Shown piece by piece: positions 32,832 through 42,391 of a DNA stretch of 64,000 bases (within the stretch, counting starts at the first letter, position 1; the number at the start of each line of letters is the position of its first letter). A program made the position numbers and the translations under genes. The notes beneath the pieces were generated by a model. The model did not search any database. It worked only from the letters and a program-made list of their open reading frames with translations, and had not been told where the DNA came from. The DNA is from Cyclobacteriaceae bacterium. Lineage in GTDB: Bacteria; Bacteroidota; Bacteroidia; Cytophagales; Cyclobacteriaceae. Where the stretch lies: positions 434,001-498,000 of the forward strand of contig JAHBTY010000001.1 in NCBI GenBank assembly GCA_019638355.1. The letters are read 5' to 3'.

Positions 32832-35800
32832 TCATTTTATCAACACCCGTATCCCCTCCGAATGACTGGCAAACTCCGGGGCATACATACACTGAATATT
32901 GGTTATGCCATTCGAGAAATCGCCTTTTTGCGATGCCCGTAAATCATATTCAAACACGTAGGTTCCTTTACCCAAATAGCCAATAAAGAAGTTGGTGGCC
33001 AAATCGCGTGTGCTTTCATAGTAATACAATCCATCCTGATACTTATGGGTCGAGATTGTAGTAGTCGGTTCAAAGCCAGCAGCACGCATGTCCTTCAGGT
33101 GTACGTATTCCATATCGCGATCTACACGCAGTTCAATGCGCACCTTTACAAGATCACCAATCTGCAGTGGAGATTTTTCTGTAATAGGTGTAATTACCAA
33201 ACCACGATCAGAATTCACTTGCTTAAACAATTGCTTCTTCAGCTTCAATGGTGTTTCAGCAGGCGTAATTTTATCCAACTGTTCAAAGTATTGCCAGTAC
33301 GCAGCGCCCCAGGCCACACCATCATCGGTTTTTGAAATCGTGATCTTACCCATGTCGGATTTAATTTCTCCTGCCTGCCATGCGGTTTTAAAATAGCCGG
33401 TACCCGCTTCTACTTTTATGTCTTCGCGTTTAGCAGGGTCAATAATTTCATTACCCACTTTTATTTCTACCAGTTTCGTAGAGGCCAATGCATCGCTGCC
33501 TCTGCGCAACAACGCATAACATGCTTCGGTTGTAGCTTTGGTAGTTTTCCAATCCTGCGTTTGCTTTTGTTTCAGCAACCATACTTTTAGTTCTTCCACT
33601 GCTTTCACATCTTTCGCCACTTCATCATACACTTCAATCATCAGTGCTTGTGTTTCAATTGGTGCCTGGTACCAGTAATACCCGCGATCTGTTTTCCAAT
33701 ACATCCCTATTTCTTCCGAACGCAAAGCCCGTTCGCTAAACGATTTAATCATGGCTGCCGGGGTTGTTTTATCATCAAAGCGATGTAAAGCTAAACTCAG
33801 CATGCCTTCCAAGTACAGTCCTTTGCGTAACCAGTATTTTTTTGCTTGTCCCAAATAATAATTAAAAGCTTCTTTCACATCATTAGGAACCTCAACATCT
33901 TTAAAATAACTGCGCATGTACAAGTAATGAATCTGGCTATACCCTAAATGATCATCTTCCAGCTTGGTTAATCCGCGCTTGGCCTGAGCTTTCAATATTT
34001 CGTAATCATCCTTCAGTTCATAATCCAAATAACCAACGGCTTTGGTTACCATACTCCAGATGCGGGTATCTTCGCGCACAGCACGTACACCCAACACATC
34101 TAAATGACCCATACCGCTGATGATATGCTGCGTCATATATCGATCTTCCTTAAAACCCGGAAACCAACTAAACCCGCCACTTGCATTTTGTGCTTTGATA
34201 ATTTTATCCAATGCCCGTTCCTGCTCATTGGCCATACGATTCAAATCAAACAACAACGCCACATTGCGCTTGCGCTGCGATTCATCTTTGGCGTGCAACA
34301 CCCATGGCGTTTCTTCCAACAAAGCCGATTTCAATTCCTGATTTTTTTCAAGATTGGAAAGCAAGGCATCGGGTTGAATATTCTTCCAGGTATCAAACAC
34401 TTGCTTTATGCGTGGGTTTGAATTGGCGATATGCGATGCAATGCTATTCGCATAAAACTTACTATAGGTTTGCTCTACACAATCGTAAGGATATTCCATC
34501 AGGTAAGGCAGTGCCTGAATAGCATACCAGGCCGGATTAGAAGTGAACTCCAACGTAAAGCGATGGTGGCGCAACGTGTTGGATTTGTTGTTCACCAGCT
34601 TCTCAAACTTAAACTCTTTGGTTTGCTTTCCGCGGATTGGCAAAGGCAATGATTCGGTTACAAGCATTTTATTTGTAACTACTGGAATTGTCATCTCTTC
34701 GCCATCCGAAAAATTTCCCGACTTTGCTACAACCCGATACGTAAGTGCCTGTATCCCTTCCGGGATTTCAATACTCCACTCGAGATTGGTACTCTGGCGC
34801 GGCTTCAATGAAAATGGTTTTGACTTATCCTGATTCTTCATTTGCATGTCAACCGATTTCATGGTAAGCGCATCAAAAAATTCAAGCTGGGCCTGTCCGG
34901 TTAATTCAGTATCTACCAAACTGCTCACCTTCACAGCAAAAATCATTTTATCGTTCTCGCGGAAGAAGCGCGGTTGATTGGGTACTACCATCAATTCCTT
35001 TTGTGTTACGAGGTGATTGACAATAGAGCCTGATTTCAGATCGGGTGTGTGTGCAAAACCCAGCATCTTCCAACGAGTAAGCGCTTCGGGAATGGTGAAG
35101 TTGATAATAATCTCACCCTCGGCATTAGTTTGCAAGTGCGGATAAAAGAAAGCCGTTTCATTAAAATTGGTGCGCACTTTTACTGCGGAGAAGTCTTCTT
35201 TCTGCATGGTTTCAGATTGTTTCTGAGATTGACCCTCCTCCAATACATCAACACCAAACTTTATAGATATATCTTCAGCTAATGATTCCTCATCGGCAAC
35301 TTCTACTACCCCAGCAGGCGCTGCCTCGGCAACACTAAATGAAAGTTCTTTCTTATACATCTTTGCATTACCACGTAATCTTAACGCAACACCTTCACGT
35401 CTTCTATTGTAATAAAATTCATAGAAACTATACCCAAACCAATTGAAGCTATCGAAGTAAGCTCCTTCCGGTGATCGGTCGTAATCCGGATTCCAATCTT
35501 TGCTGAATACCGAAAGGTCTTTTCGATTAAATCCATTCGTGCTGTTCCAACCTAATCGTGCATAATGCGAATTGAAGAAATTGGCATACCAACTGTTACT
35601 TCGGAATTGATCGAGCGATTCATCGTAAAGTGTAGCCACCATTTCAGCAGCTACCTTTTCTGCTCCATTACCCTTAATCTTGATTTTCCATTGCTCTTGC
35701 TGGCCGGGTTGCAACTTATCTCTGAAACTCTCGAAAGCGATGTTCAGATTTTTATTGGAGAACGGCACCGAAATAGTTTCGCTTTGTTTATACAAGCGAT

Positions 35801-38800
35801 TATCTTTTATAAACGTAAGGTGAATACCCAGATTACCGCGATCAGCTTCTGTAACCGGAACCTCAAGCACCCGCTGTTCATTTTTTAATTCAAGCCATTC
35901 GTGTTTCAATAATTCGCCATCGCGTTCTACTTCATATAAGGCAATAACTTTTTTCTCGGCTGTGCCAATGGTAAACGCAGCTTTTTCCCCAGGCTCTGCC
36001 GACATCTTAACCGATTGAAAATATTTTACCTGCGGAGTGGGAACGGTTTTATCAGAAGGCGCTGAAACAGTAAAGTAACTTACCTCTTTTACTTCCTGGC
36101 CGGAAGCATCCTGTGCTTTTATCTCCAGCACATACTCACCCGATTTCCACTTGTTGAGATTTTCGAGGGCAAATGTTTTCTTTTCAGCGGTATTAAAATT
36201 CAAATCAAAAACTTCTTTGGCTCGCGCCCACTTGAACTTATTGGTTTCATCTTCAAACAGATCGGCCGGAAAGAATTGATAGTATTGTTCGCGTGAATAA
36301 AGTGCACGGTCGGGTTGCTCCCACAAGCGTGCACGAAACGCTTTGGCTGGTGACTTAAGTTCAAAGATTTTAATGTTCCCTTTAGCGGCTTCAAACTGTC
36401 CGGCAAGGTTGGTAGTTGAAATATTAAACTCTTTGGCAGCGGTTATCTGATCTTTGTTGATGTTGCCGATGTAAACATTTACCTGCAACGATTTGTACCC
36501 AACTGAAATGGTTGTACTACTGCTGTGGGTTTCGCCATTAATGTCTGTAACATCAGCATATACCGTATAATCAAAAACCGGGTCGGCTGCACGATCTACA
36601 TTCCGATCGGGCAATGCATTAAAGTTTACTACAAACTTTCCATCGGCATCGGTTTCCGTTTTTCCGTTTGTAATTTCCATTTCGGGTGAGGCTGGATAAT
36701 AACCCCAACGGCACCACCACCAATATGGATAACGCGCCACACGCACTACACGATAACTTACGGCAGCACCACCAATGTTTGCTCCGGAATAAGCACGTGC
36801 AAAACCTTCGGCTTTAATAGTTTCATCTAACCGGAACGAACCTTTTACCGGTTCAAAGTCAACCTCAAACTTTGGTCGCTTGTATTCTTCAACTGAAAAG
36901 TAAACCGTACCACTTCCGCTTTCTAAACTCATTTGGCCGGTAAGTCCACTAGCAGGTGCTGTAAATGTTCCGCTAAACGTACCATACTCATTGGTTGTTA
37001 GCTGTACACTTCCACGCTCCTGGTGATTCACATCGTACAACCTTACAGTATGAATGGATTTTCTTCCAAGCTCAGAAGTTTTACCATCAGTGTTAACCAC
37101 CAAACCTTTGAAGTAAATAGTTTGACCAGGTCTATAAATGGCGCGATCCAAAAAGAAAAATGTTTTAACCACATTTTGCCTACCGTACTCTATGTTCTGA
37201 TGAATGTTTCCGCCATAGTAAGAATATTTATCAATCGGTTCGGTGCTGTTGCGATCGTTTTTATAACTGAAGTCTATTGAAAAATTATAATGTTCATTTT
37301 TCAAATACGGAACTTTAAAATATCCTTTCGAATTAGAAGTATATGTTCCAATTTTTTTTGCCTCATATTGTTGCTTGCGCGAATTGTAGGTATAAGAATA
37401 AAGTTCAGCCAAAACTCCCGCTAACGGCTGGCCGCTTTTGCGATTGAGCACAAACACTTCGGTGTTGCCATCTTTTGTAGAACGGTGAATGTAACTGATG
37501 TTTGAAACCGATGTGAATGCATAAGCCAATCCATTTTTATTGATAGCAAAGTCGGAGCTATGACTAAACAAAACCATGTACTCGCCTTCGGGCAGCGCAT
37601 CCAATTTTACTTCCAGACTGTGCTGCTGATAGTCGCCATCATCGGGCAAGGTAAACTTGCCAGTCTTTACCGGTGTTTTGGGTAGAAAGAATTCAATAAA
37701 TTTTTCTTCCCGATCCACATCATAATTCCGTTCCCACTTTCTGCGTTGGGTCTGCACTTCTTCGCGGGTGGTTTTAATGATGCGATAATGTAAATCGGTT
37801 ACATTTTTATAGCGCACCAACGCCCGAAACACTTCGCCTGGAATATTATTCTCCTCAATAACAGCACTGATTGTTTTTGTTTGCAGATCGCGTTGCAGGT
37901 TTTCACATTGTATGGCTCCATCCGAATCGGGAAAACGTTTCTTCGCAGTCTCGGCAATTTCAAATGCTTTCTTTAAATCCCACTTGTGCGCATCAGATTG
38001 TAATGGTTTATAAAGTTGACCTTGCTCTACATAAGTTTGCGCTAACAAAAACGTAGCACGGGTTGAGATAGGATGTGTTAGATAGTTTTGCTCTAACTTT
38101 TCCAATGCACTTCGGTACAACTTATCCTTATCGGGCAACACCAGGTTGGTGTGCATAAAAATCAGGCGCTCTATTTCCAGATCAACCAATGCTTCTGGAT
38201 CTTTATCGGTAAGGTGAAAACGTGTTAACTCCTGAAAAAGCTGAGTAGCAAAATACTTCAGTGAAAAAGTATCTGATGTTGTTATTTTTAAACCGGCAAA
38301 CGTGGTAGCATCTGCTAAATAGTTTTCCTGATCCAATACAAATGCATAAACAGGTTGAGTAACGCCTGCCTCGCTACCCGAAGCAAAGGTGAGCGCGCGA
38401 TGCGCCAGAAAATCAAACAGTGTGGGGCGGTAACTGCGGCCGCGGGCATCTCCGGTATGCAGTACCGGTTCATATAAATCAATGCGGGTGTTTTTACTTT
38501 TATCTGATTCCTGTAAAGAAAGTTTATACTGTTGAAATGTTTCTTCTACGATTTTATTCAAACCCCACGTTTCAATATCGTCTTGCTTTATTCCGGCAAT
38601 TTCGCTGCGGTTGTTAAAGCGGTAGCGGTTGTTCTGATAATATTGCCAATACATTTCGGCCAGCATGGAGTGCAGCAACGGCTTGGCCGGAAACACAGCG
38701 GTGTTGGCTTCGTCTCGTAAGCGATTGAGGTTTTTAACAAATGCGTTCTCTTCTTTGTAATCGGTAAATTTTAGTTGGTGAATAACTGCTTTTACCAACT

Positions 38801-38999
38801 GGGGTGCGTGCTGTTCTTTTTTAGCCTCATCATAAATAGTGTTTACCACTTTTAAGGCCGATTCGGGTAATCCTTTGTTCTCAAATTCTGCTACCTGTTG
38901 CCAGGCTTTTTCATAATCGTAAGGCATTGTTGGTTTTTTAGGTTCAAAATCAATACTTATTAATAAGGTCGCTAAAATGACCAGTAGTTGCGTTTTCAT
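32832..38999 (-). CDS. Bacterial alpha-2-macroglobulin family protein with thioester motif
   Basis: 2055 residues from ATG 38999. Signal peptide MKTQLLVILATLLISIDF without a lipobox cysteine. It contains MG1-type extensions, MG2 (AIYRPGQTIYFKGLVV) and later MG domains, the bait region, and the thioester domain with YPYDCVEQTYSKFY (Cys codon at 34479-34481, about residue 1507), so the CxEQ thioester is intact. The alpha-alpha barrel follows ('LNRMANEQERALDKIIKAQNASGGFSWFPG'). Bacterial A2Ms trap host or competitor proteases in the periplasm. There is no PBP1C neighbour, the usual partner in proteobacteria; the gene converges on the FtsX permease. Confidence 0.93.
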   Translation of the reverse strand: MKTQLLVILATLLISIDFEPKKPTMPYDYEKAWQQVAEFENKGLPESALKVVNTIYDEAKKEQHAPQLVKAVIHQLKFTDYKEENAFVKNLNRLRDEANTAVFPAKPLLHSMLAEMYWQYYQNNRYRFNNRSEIAGIKQDDIETWGLNKIVEETFQQYKLSLQESDKSKNTRIDLYEPVLHTGDARGRSYRPTLFDFLAHRALTFASGSEAGVTQPVYAFVLDQENYLADATTFAGLKITTSDTFSLKYFATQLFQELTRFHLTDKDPEALVDLEIERLIFMHTNLVLPDKDKLYRSALEKLEQNYLTHPISTRATFLLAQTYVEQGQLYKPLQSDAHKWDLKKAFEIAETAKKRFPDSDGAIQCENLQRDLQTKTISAVIEENNIPGEVFRALVRYKNVTDLHYRIIKTTREEVQTQRRKWERNYDVDREEKFIEFFLPKTPVKTGKFTLPDDGDYQQHSLEVKLDALPEGEYMVLFSHSSDFAINKNGLAYAFTSVSNISYIHRSTKDGNTEVFVLNRKSGQPLAGVLAELYSYTYNSRKQQYEAKKIGTYTSNSKGYFKVPYLKNEHYNFSIDFSYKNDRNSTEPIDKYSYYGGNIHQNIEYGRQNVVKTFFFLDRAIYRPGQTIYFKGLVVNTDGKTSELGRKSIHTVRLYDVNHQERGSVQLTTNEYGTFSGTFTAPASGLTGQMSLESGSGTVYFSVEEYKRPKFEVDFEPVKGSFRLDETIKAEGFARAYSGANIGGAAVSYRVVRVARYPYWWWCRWGYYPASPEMEITNGKTETDADGKFVVNFNALPDRNVDRAADPVFDYTVYADVTDINGETHSSSTTISVGYKSLQVNVYIGNINKDQITAAKEFNISTTNLAGQFEAAKGNIKIFELKSPAKAFRARLWEQPDRALYSREQYYQFFPADLFEDETNKFKWARAKEVFDLNFNTAEKKTFALENLNKWKSGEYVLEIKAQDASGQEVKEVSYFTVSAPSDKTVPTPQVKYFQSVKMSAEPGEKAAFTIGTAEKKVIALYEVERDGELLKHEWLELKNEQRVLEVPVTEADRGNLGIHLTFIKDNRLYKQSETISVPFSNKNLNIAFESFRDKLQPGQQEQWKIKIKGNGAEKVAAEMVATLYDESLDQFRSNSWYANFFNSHYARLGWNSTNGFNRKDLSVFSKDWNPDYDRSPEGAYFDSFNWFGYSFYEFYYNRRREGVALRLRGNAKMYKKELSFSVAEAAPAGVVEVADEESLAEDISIKFGVDVLEEGQSQKQSETMQKEDFSAVKVRTNFNETAFFYPHLQTNAEGEIIINFTIPEALTRWKMLGFAHTPDLKSGSIVNHLVTQKELMVVPNQPRFFRENDKMIFAVKVSSLVDTELTGQAQLEFFDALTMKSVDMQMKNQDKSKPFSLKPRQSTNLEWSIEIPEGIQALTYRVVAKSGNFSDGEEMTIPVVTNKMLVTESLPLPIRGKQTKEFKFEKLVNNKSNTLRHHRFTLEFTSNPAWYAIQALPYLMEYPYDCVEQTYSKFYANSIASHIANSNPRIKQVFDTWKNIQPDALLSNLEKNQELKSALLEETPWVLHAKDESQRKRNVALLFDLNRMANEQERALDKIIKAQNASGGFSWFPGFKEDRYMTQHIISGMGHLDVLGVRAVREDTRIWSMVTKAVGYLDYELKDDYEILKAQAKRGLTKLEDDHLGYSQIHYLYMRSYFKDVEVPNDVKEAFNYYLGQAKKYWLRKGLYLEGMLSLALHRFDDKTTPAAMIKSFSERALRSEEIGMYWKTDRGYYWYQAPIETQALMIEVYDEVAKDVKAVEELKVWLLKQKQTQDWKTTKATTEACYALLRRGSDALASTKLVEIKVGNEIIDPAKREDIKVEAGTGYFKTAWQAGEIKSDMGKITISKTDDGVAWGAAYWQYFEQLDKITPAETPLKLKKQLFKQVNSDRGLVITPITEKSPLQIGDLVKVRIELRVDRDMEYVHLKDMRAAGFEPTTTISTHKYQDGLYYYESTRDLATNFFIGYLGKGTYVFEYDLRASQKGDFSNGITNIQCMYAPEFASHSEGIRVLIK

Positions 39000-39142
39000 A
39001 AAGTTTGTAATTACCACGTGCTTAATTCAATCTGTTTAAAATGGTCACTGCCTTAAGATGCAAAAAAGTTAGTATTCCATAAGGTGGGCGAAAGTTTATC
39101 AGGTATGAAATGAATTTGCAGGTAAGTAATTCAGTATCAGCT

Positions 39143-39496
39143 TTAATAAAATGCATCTTCAAAATGCCTGATCTCAGGTTTATCGGAGTGCATGGTAATT
39201 GCTACTACATCATACCGTACATTTCCTTCATAATTGTTCTCGTAGGTATATTGCTCAGCACCAAATACAATATTTTTGGCTTTCTGGTAATCTACAAACT
39301 CTTCAGGGTAACCAAAAGCATCACTTGAGCGCATCTTCACTTCTACGAACACCAGCCAGCCGGCTTTGCGCACAATCAAGTCAATTTCCGATCGCTTATA
39401 GCGATAGTTGCGTTCTAATATTTCATAACCTGCTTGTTGCAGAAAGGCAGCGGCAAGGTCTTCGCCATCTTTTCCTTTTTGTTGTTTATCGTTCAT
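39143..39496 (-). CDS. yraN: UPF0102/YraN endonuclease-like protein
   Basis: 117 residues from ATG 39496. Restriction-endonuclease-like fold: GKDGEDLAAAFLQQAGYEILERNYRYKRSEIDLIVRK-type opening (with the catalytic Glu, Asp) and 'LVFVEVKMRSSD' (E-x-K). YraN-type proteins belong to a Holliday-junction-resolvase-like group, function still uncertain. The upstream codon at 39502 is TTG and not needed. Followed (upstream in the genome) by the VOC gene, same strand, 8 bp away, likely co-transcribed. Confidence 0.88.
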   Translation of the reverse strand: MNDKQQKGKDGEDLAAAFLQQAGYEILERNYRYKRSEIDLIVRKAGWLVFVEVKMRSSDAFGYPEEFVDYQKAKNIVFGAEQYTYENNYEGNVRYDVVAITMHSDKPEIRHFEDAFY

Positions 39497-39504
39497 ACTC
39501 AACC

Positions 39505-39942
39505 TTATTCACGCGCATCGTTTATCTCAATCCAATACCCATCGGGGTCTTTAAAATAAATTTGCTTCACACCGTCCACTCGTTTGGTAATGGTTCCTTT
39601 ACTGCCGCTCCAATCTTCAAACTCAATTTTATTTTTCTTCAGTAGTTCTACAAACGCATCAACCGATGGTACGCTAAAGCACAAGTGAATATTTTTGTCG
39701 AGCGTGATTTTGGTGCGGGCACCTTCAATCAAATGCAAATGACTTTTCGGGCCTACTTCAAACCACGTGTGCTTACCATCGTGAAACGGCTCTGGTATTG
39801 TATCCAGGCCAATTATGTTTTCGTAAAAAGCGCGACTGGTTTTTAAATCCTGCACATAGACTGCAATGTGGTTTAAACGCACCTGGCTGTGAACTGCAAT
39901 TGCTGCAAAACTTATCAAAAAAACTAACAGAAACTTTTTCAT
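39505..39942 (-). CDS. Secreted VOC-family (glyoxalase-like) protein
   Basis: 145 residues. Signal peptide MKKFLLVFLISFAAIAVHS then VRLNHIAVYVQDLKTSRAFYE, the VOC-fold entry with the first metal-binding His, and 'FSVPSVDAFVELLKKNKI' and 'VKQIYFKDPDGYWIEI' with the final Glu. A metal-dependent lyase or dioxygenase fold in the periplasm; substrate unknown. Its stop lies 8 bp from the YraN start. The two have no clear functional link. Confidence 0.87.
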   Translation of the reverse strand: MKKFLLVFLISFAAIAVHSQVRLNHIAVYVQDLKTSRAFYENIIGLDTIPEPFHDGKHTWFEVGPKSHLHLIEGARTKITLDKNIHLCFSVPSVDAFVELLKKNKIEFEDWSGSKGTITKRVDGVKQIYFKDPDGYWIEINDARE

Positions 39943-40002
39943 TAACGACTTTGGTTTATGTGTATTGGTAAGTATTTCATTTCATCACTTCATGAATCTG
40001 CT

Positions 40003-40010
40003 TACCTTTG
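40003..40010 (+). promoter_or_regulatory. TAnnTTTG -7 box upstream of the PGI/PMI gene
   Basis: TACCTTTG at 40003-40010, 19 bp before the ATG at 40030. No clear TTTG -33 element was found at the usual distance. Confidence 0.4.
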
Positions 40011-40029
40011 ACCATAAGTTACGGAAAGA

Positions 40030-41028
40030 ATGAAGAAACTAATAGAGAGTTTTACACTGCAATTGGCCCATGCTCTTAAAATCGGTCAATCGGTAGATTT
40101 GGTAAGGCCGGGCAGCGACATCCGCAACATTCTGATAACCGGTATGGGGGCCTCGGGCATTGGGGCCAATCTGGTGGAATCACTCACGTTTGGGCGCGTA
40201 CCTATTCCTATAACGGTTTGCAAAGGCTATAACATTCCACAGTTTGTTAGTCCGCATACGTTGTTCATTGCTTGCTCGTACAGTGGCGATACAGAAGAAA
40301 CGCTGGCTGCGGTACAGAAAGCCATGTTGAAGCGGGCACACATTATTTGCATCACTTCGGGCGGTAAACTGCTGGAACTTGCCAAAGAATATAATCTATA
40401 CTGGATTCAGATTCCGGGCGAAACAAAAAGCCCGCGCGGAAATCTGGGTTACATGATGATCTCGCTGCTGAATGCGCTTTACCACACCAACCTGATTGGT
40501 GCTGCATTTATGAAAGAAACCGAGAACGCGATTGAACATATTAATCGTTGCGAAAAGGCCATTCAATCTGAAGCCGAACTAATTGCCAAAAAGCTGAAAG
40601 GCAAGCTGCCCATTATCTATTGCGATGAACGATTAAAAGCAATGGCCATCCGGTTTCAAAACCAGATTAATGAAAATGCCAAGCAGTTGGCGCACGTAAA
40701 CACGTTTCCGGAAATGAATCACAACGAGATTGCAGGCTGGGAATTTCCGGAAGCTGTACTGCAACACGCACAGGTAATTTATTTGTATTCCGATCATGAT
40801 CATCAGCGCGTAGAAAAACGCATGGAGATTTGCCGCCCTGTTTTTGAGAAACGTTCAAACACCATTATTGATATTGTTGCCGAGGGCGCATCGTTGCTGG
40901 AACAATATTATTATCTGATTCACCTGACTGATTGGATTTCGTTTTATCTCGCGAAAGAAAACGAAGTGGAAGCCGGACCATTGGAAGTGATAGAACATGT
41001 AAAGGAAGAATTGGGACGGATGAAGTAG
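40030..41028 (+). CDS. Bifunctional phosphoglucose/phosphomannose isomerase
   Basis: 332 residues. Two SIS domains: ITGMGASGIGANLVESLTF, 'FIACSYSGDTEETLAAV' (the conserved SYSGNTEE motif) and 'IRFQNQINENAKQLA', then EMNHNEIAGWEFPEAV, the C-terminal signature of the archaeal-like bifunctional PGI/PMI group, with His/Glu for isomerisation. Interconverts glucose-6-P, mannose-6-P and fructose-6-P in the cytoplasm. The DUF433 gene follows 46 bp downstream after its own -7 box. Confidence 0.93.
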   Translation: MKKLIESFTLQLAHALKIGQSVDLVRPGSDIRNILITGMGASGIGANLVESLTFGRVPIPITVCKGYNIPQFVSPHTLFIACSYSGDTEETLAAVQKAMLKRAHIICITSGGKLLELAKEYNLYWIQIPGETKSPRGNLGYMMISLLNALYHTNLIGAAFMKETENAIEHINRCEKAIQSEAELIAKKLKGKLPIIYCDERLKAMAIRFQNQINENAKQLAHVNTFPEMNHNEIAGWEFPEAVLQHAQVIYLYSDHDHQRVEKRMEICRPVFEKRSNTIIDIVAEGASLLEQYYYLIHLTDWISFYLAKENEVEAGPLEVIEHVKEELGRMK

Positions 41029-41062
41029 TTTGGCGGGCAAAGAATTTAAATAATGATTTTAT

Positions 41063-41070
41063 TACCTTTG
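41063..41070 (+). promoter_or_regulatory. TAnnTTTG -7 box upstream of the DUF433-DUF5615-lipB run
   Basis: TACCTTTG 4 bp before the ATG of the DUF433 gene (41075). If used, the transcript would be nearly leaderless. The only TTTG upstream is about 30 bp away, longer than usual. Confidence 0.35.
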
Positions 41071-41074
41071 CCTT

Positions 41075-41311
41075 ATGAATTGGCGCGAACGTATTGTCTC
41101 AGACAAAAATATTCTTGCTGGCAAACCGGTGATTAAAGGAACACGGTTATCGGTGGAATTTATCTTGGGTTTGTTTGCCAACGGGTGGCCAGAGGCTAAA
41201 GTGTTGGAGAACTATCCATCCCTTACCAAGGAAGACCTTCAAGCTGCTTTTGCTTTTGCTCAAGATGGGGTAAAAGAAGGGTTAATATTTGATCATAAAA
41301 TTTCTGTATGA
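41075..41311 (+). CDS. DUF433 antitoxin-like protein
   Basis: 78 residues. 'VSDKNILAGKPVIKGTRLSVEFILGLFANGWPE' is the DUF433 signature (GKPxIKGTRL) followed by a helix-turn-helix-like segment, and 'YPSLTKEDLQAAFAFA'. DUF433 proteins usually pair with DUF5615 PIN-like proteins as toxin-antitoxin modules. It overlaps the DUF5615 gene by 4 bp (ATGA), supporting the pair. See findings for the link to lipB. Confidence 0.88.
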   Translation: MNWRERIVSDKNILAGKPVIKGTRLSVEFILGLFANGWPEAKVLENYPSLTKEDLQAAFAFAQDGVKEGLIFDHKISV

Positions 41312-41664
41312 TTAAATTACTTGCTGACGAAAACTTTCCAAACGCCAGCATCGATCAATTAAACTCAGCAGGATTAGATACCCTTAGCATCCTAAAACTT
41401 TACCCAGGCATTTCCGATAAGGATGTAATTTTACTTGCTAATCGAGAAGGTCGTTTAATCTTAACTTTTGATCGTGATTTTGGGCATTTAATTTTTAAGG
41501 AGGGTATAGTACCTGAAAATGGGGTCATGTATTTTAGATTACAAAATTTCAAATCAACTACACCTGCCAGGTTAGTAATTGAAATACTTAACAATAAGCA
41601 ACTCGACTTCGAAAGATCAATAATCGTTATCGAAGAGAACTTTATCCGACAAACACGATTTTGA
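41308..41664 (+). CDS. DUF5615 PIN-like protein (putative toxin)
   Basis: 118 residues. MIKLLADENFP, 'LLANREGRLILTFDRDFGHL' and 'TPARLVIEILNN' match DUF5615, a PIN-like (Mut7-C) fold with conserved Asp residues that in PIN domains ligate Mg2+ for RNase activity. It overlaps DUF433 by 4 bp upstream and the lipB start by 4 bp (TTGA) downstream. That overlap with an essential lipoylation gene is unusual and is listed as a finding. Toxic activity is inferred from the family only. Confidence 0.85.
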   Translation: MIKLLADENFPNASIDQLNSAGLDTLSILKLYPGISDKDVILLANREGRLILTFDRDFGHLIFKEGIVPENGVMYFRLQNFKSTTPARLVIEILNNKQLDFERSIIVIEENFIRQTRF

Positions 41665-42371
41665 ATTTATTCATTAACAAAAAAACAAAGTTTATTGATC
41701 TGGGCTTAATGGATTACAAAGAAGCCTGGGATTATCAAACCACGTTGTTTCAATCTATACTGGATGTAAAGACTGCTAATCGCACGAACAACTCGAGTTT
41801 AATAACTCACAACTATTTACTCTTTTGCGAACATCCGCATGTGTTTACACTGGGTAAAAGCGGAGATGAACAAAATTTGCTCTTAAAGAAAGAAGACCTT
41901 TACACTGTTGATGCAACTTATTATCACATCAATCGCGGAGGCGATATAACGTATCATGGGCCGGGGCAAATTGTGGTTTATCCCGTTATTGATCTTGAAA
42001 ACTTCTTTACGGATATCCATAAGTACATGCGTCTGTTGGAAGAAGCGGTAATCCAAACCTTGCAGGAATTTGGAATCAAAAGTGGAAGAATAAGCGGACT
42101 TACTGGTGTGTGGATTGATTACGAGAATGAAAAGCAAGCTCGCAAGATTTGTGCGCTGGGGGTAAAAACCAGTCGCTGGGTAACCATGCACGGGTTGGCC
42201 TTTAATGTAAATGCAAACCTGAATTACTTTGCCAACATTGTGCCTTGTGGTATTGCTGATAAAGCTGTTACTTCCATGGAAAAAGAGTTGGGTAAGCTTC
42301 AGGATTTTGACTTGATAAAAACTGTTTTGAAAAATAAGCTGGCCGATGTTTTCGAAATGGAGATTTTTTAG
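41661..42371 (+). CDS. lipB: Octanoyltransferase LipB
   Basis: 236 residues, TTG start overlapping the DUF5615 stop. Key motifs: RGGDITYHGPGQIVVYPVID (octanoyl-acceptor site) and KICALGVKTSRWVTMHGLAFNVN with the catalytic Lys, then VPCGI. It transfers octanoate from ACP to lipoyl domains of dehydrogenases, the first step of lipoylation. Alternative ATG at 41709 would drop about 16 residues and part of the first strand, so the TTG is preferred. No lipA in the window. Translation may depend on the upstream toxin gene. Confidence 0.9.
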   Translation: MNLFINKKTKFIDLGLMDYKEAWDYQTTLFQSILDVKTANRTNNSSLITHNYLLFCEHPHVFTLGKSGDEQNLLLKKEDLYTVDATYYHINRGGDITYHGPGQIVVYPVIDLENFFTDIHKYMRLLEEAVIQTLQEFGIKSGRISGLTGVWIDYENEKQARKICALGVKTSRWVTMHGLAFNVNANLNYFANIVPCGIADKAVTSMEKELGKLQDFDLIKTVLKNKLADVFEMEIF

Positions 42372-42391
42372 AATGACGCGAAAAAATTGTG

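Noticed and set aside
34104-34833. Several + ORFs opposite the A2M gene
   Set aside because: They are antisense shadows of an unambiguous, highly conserved coding sequence.
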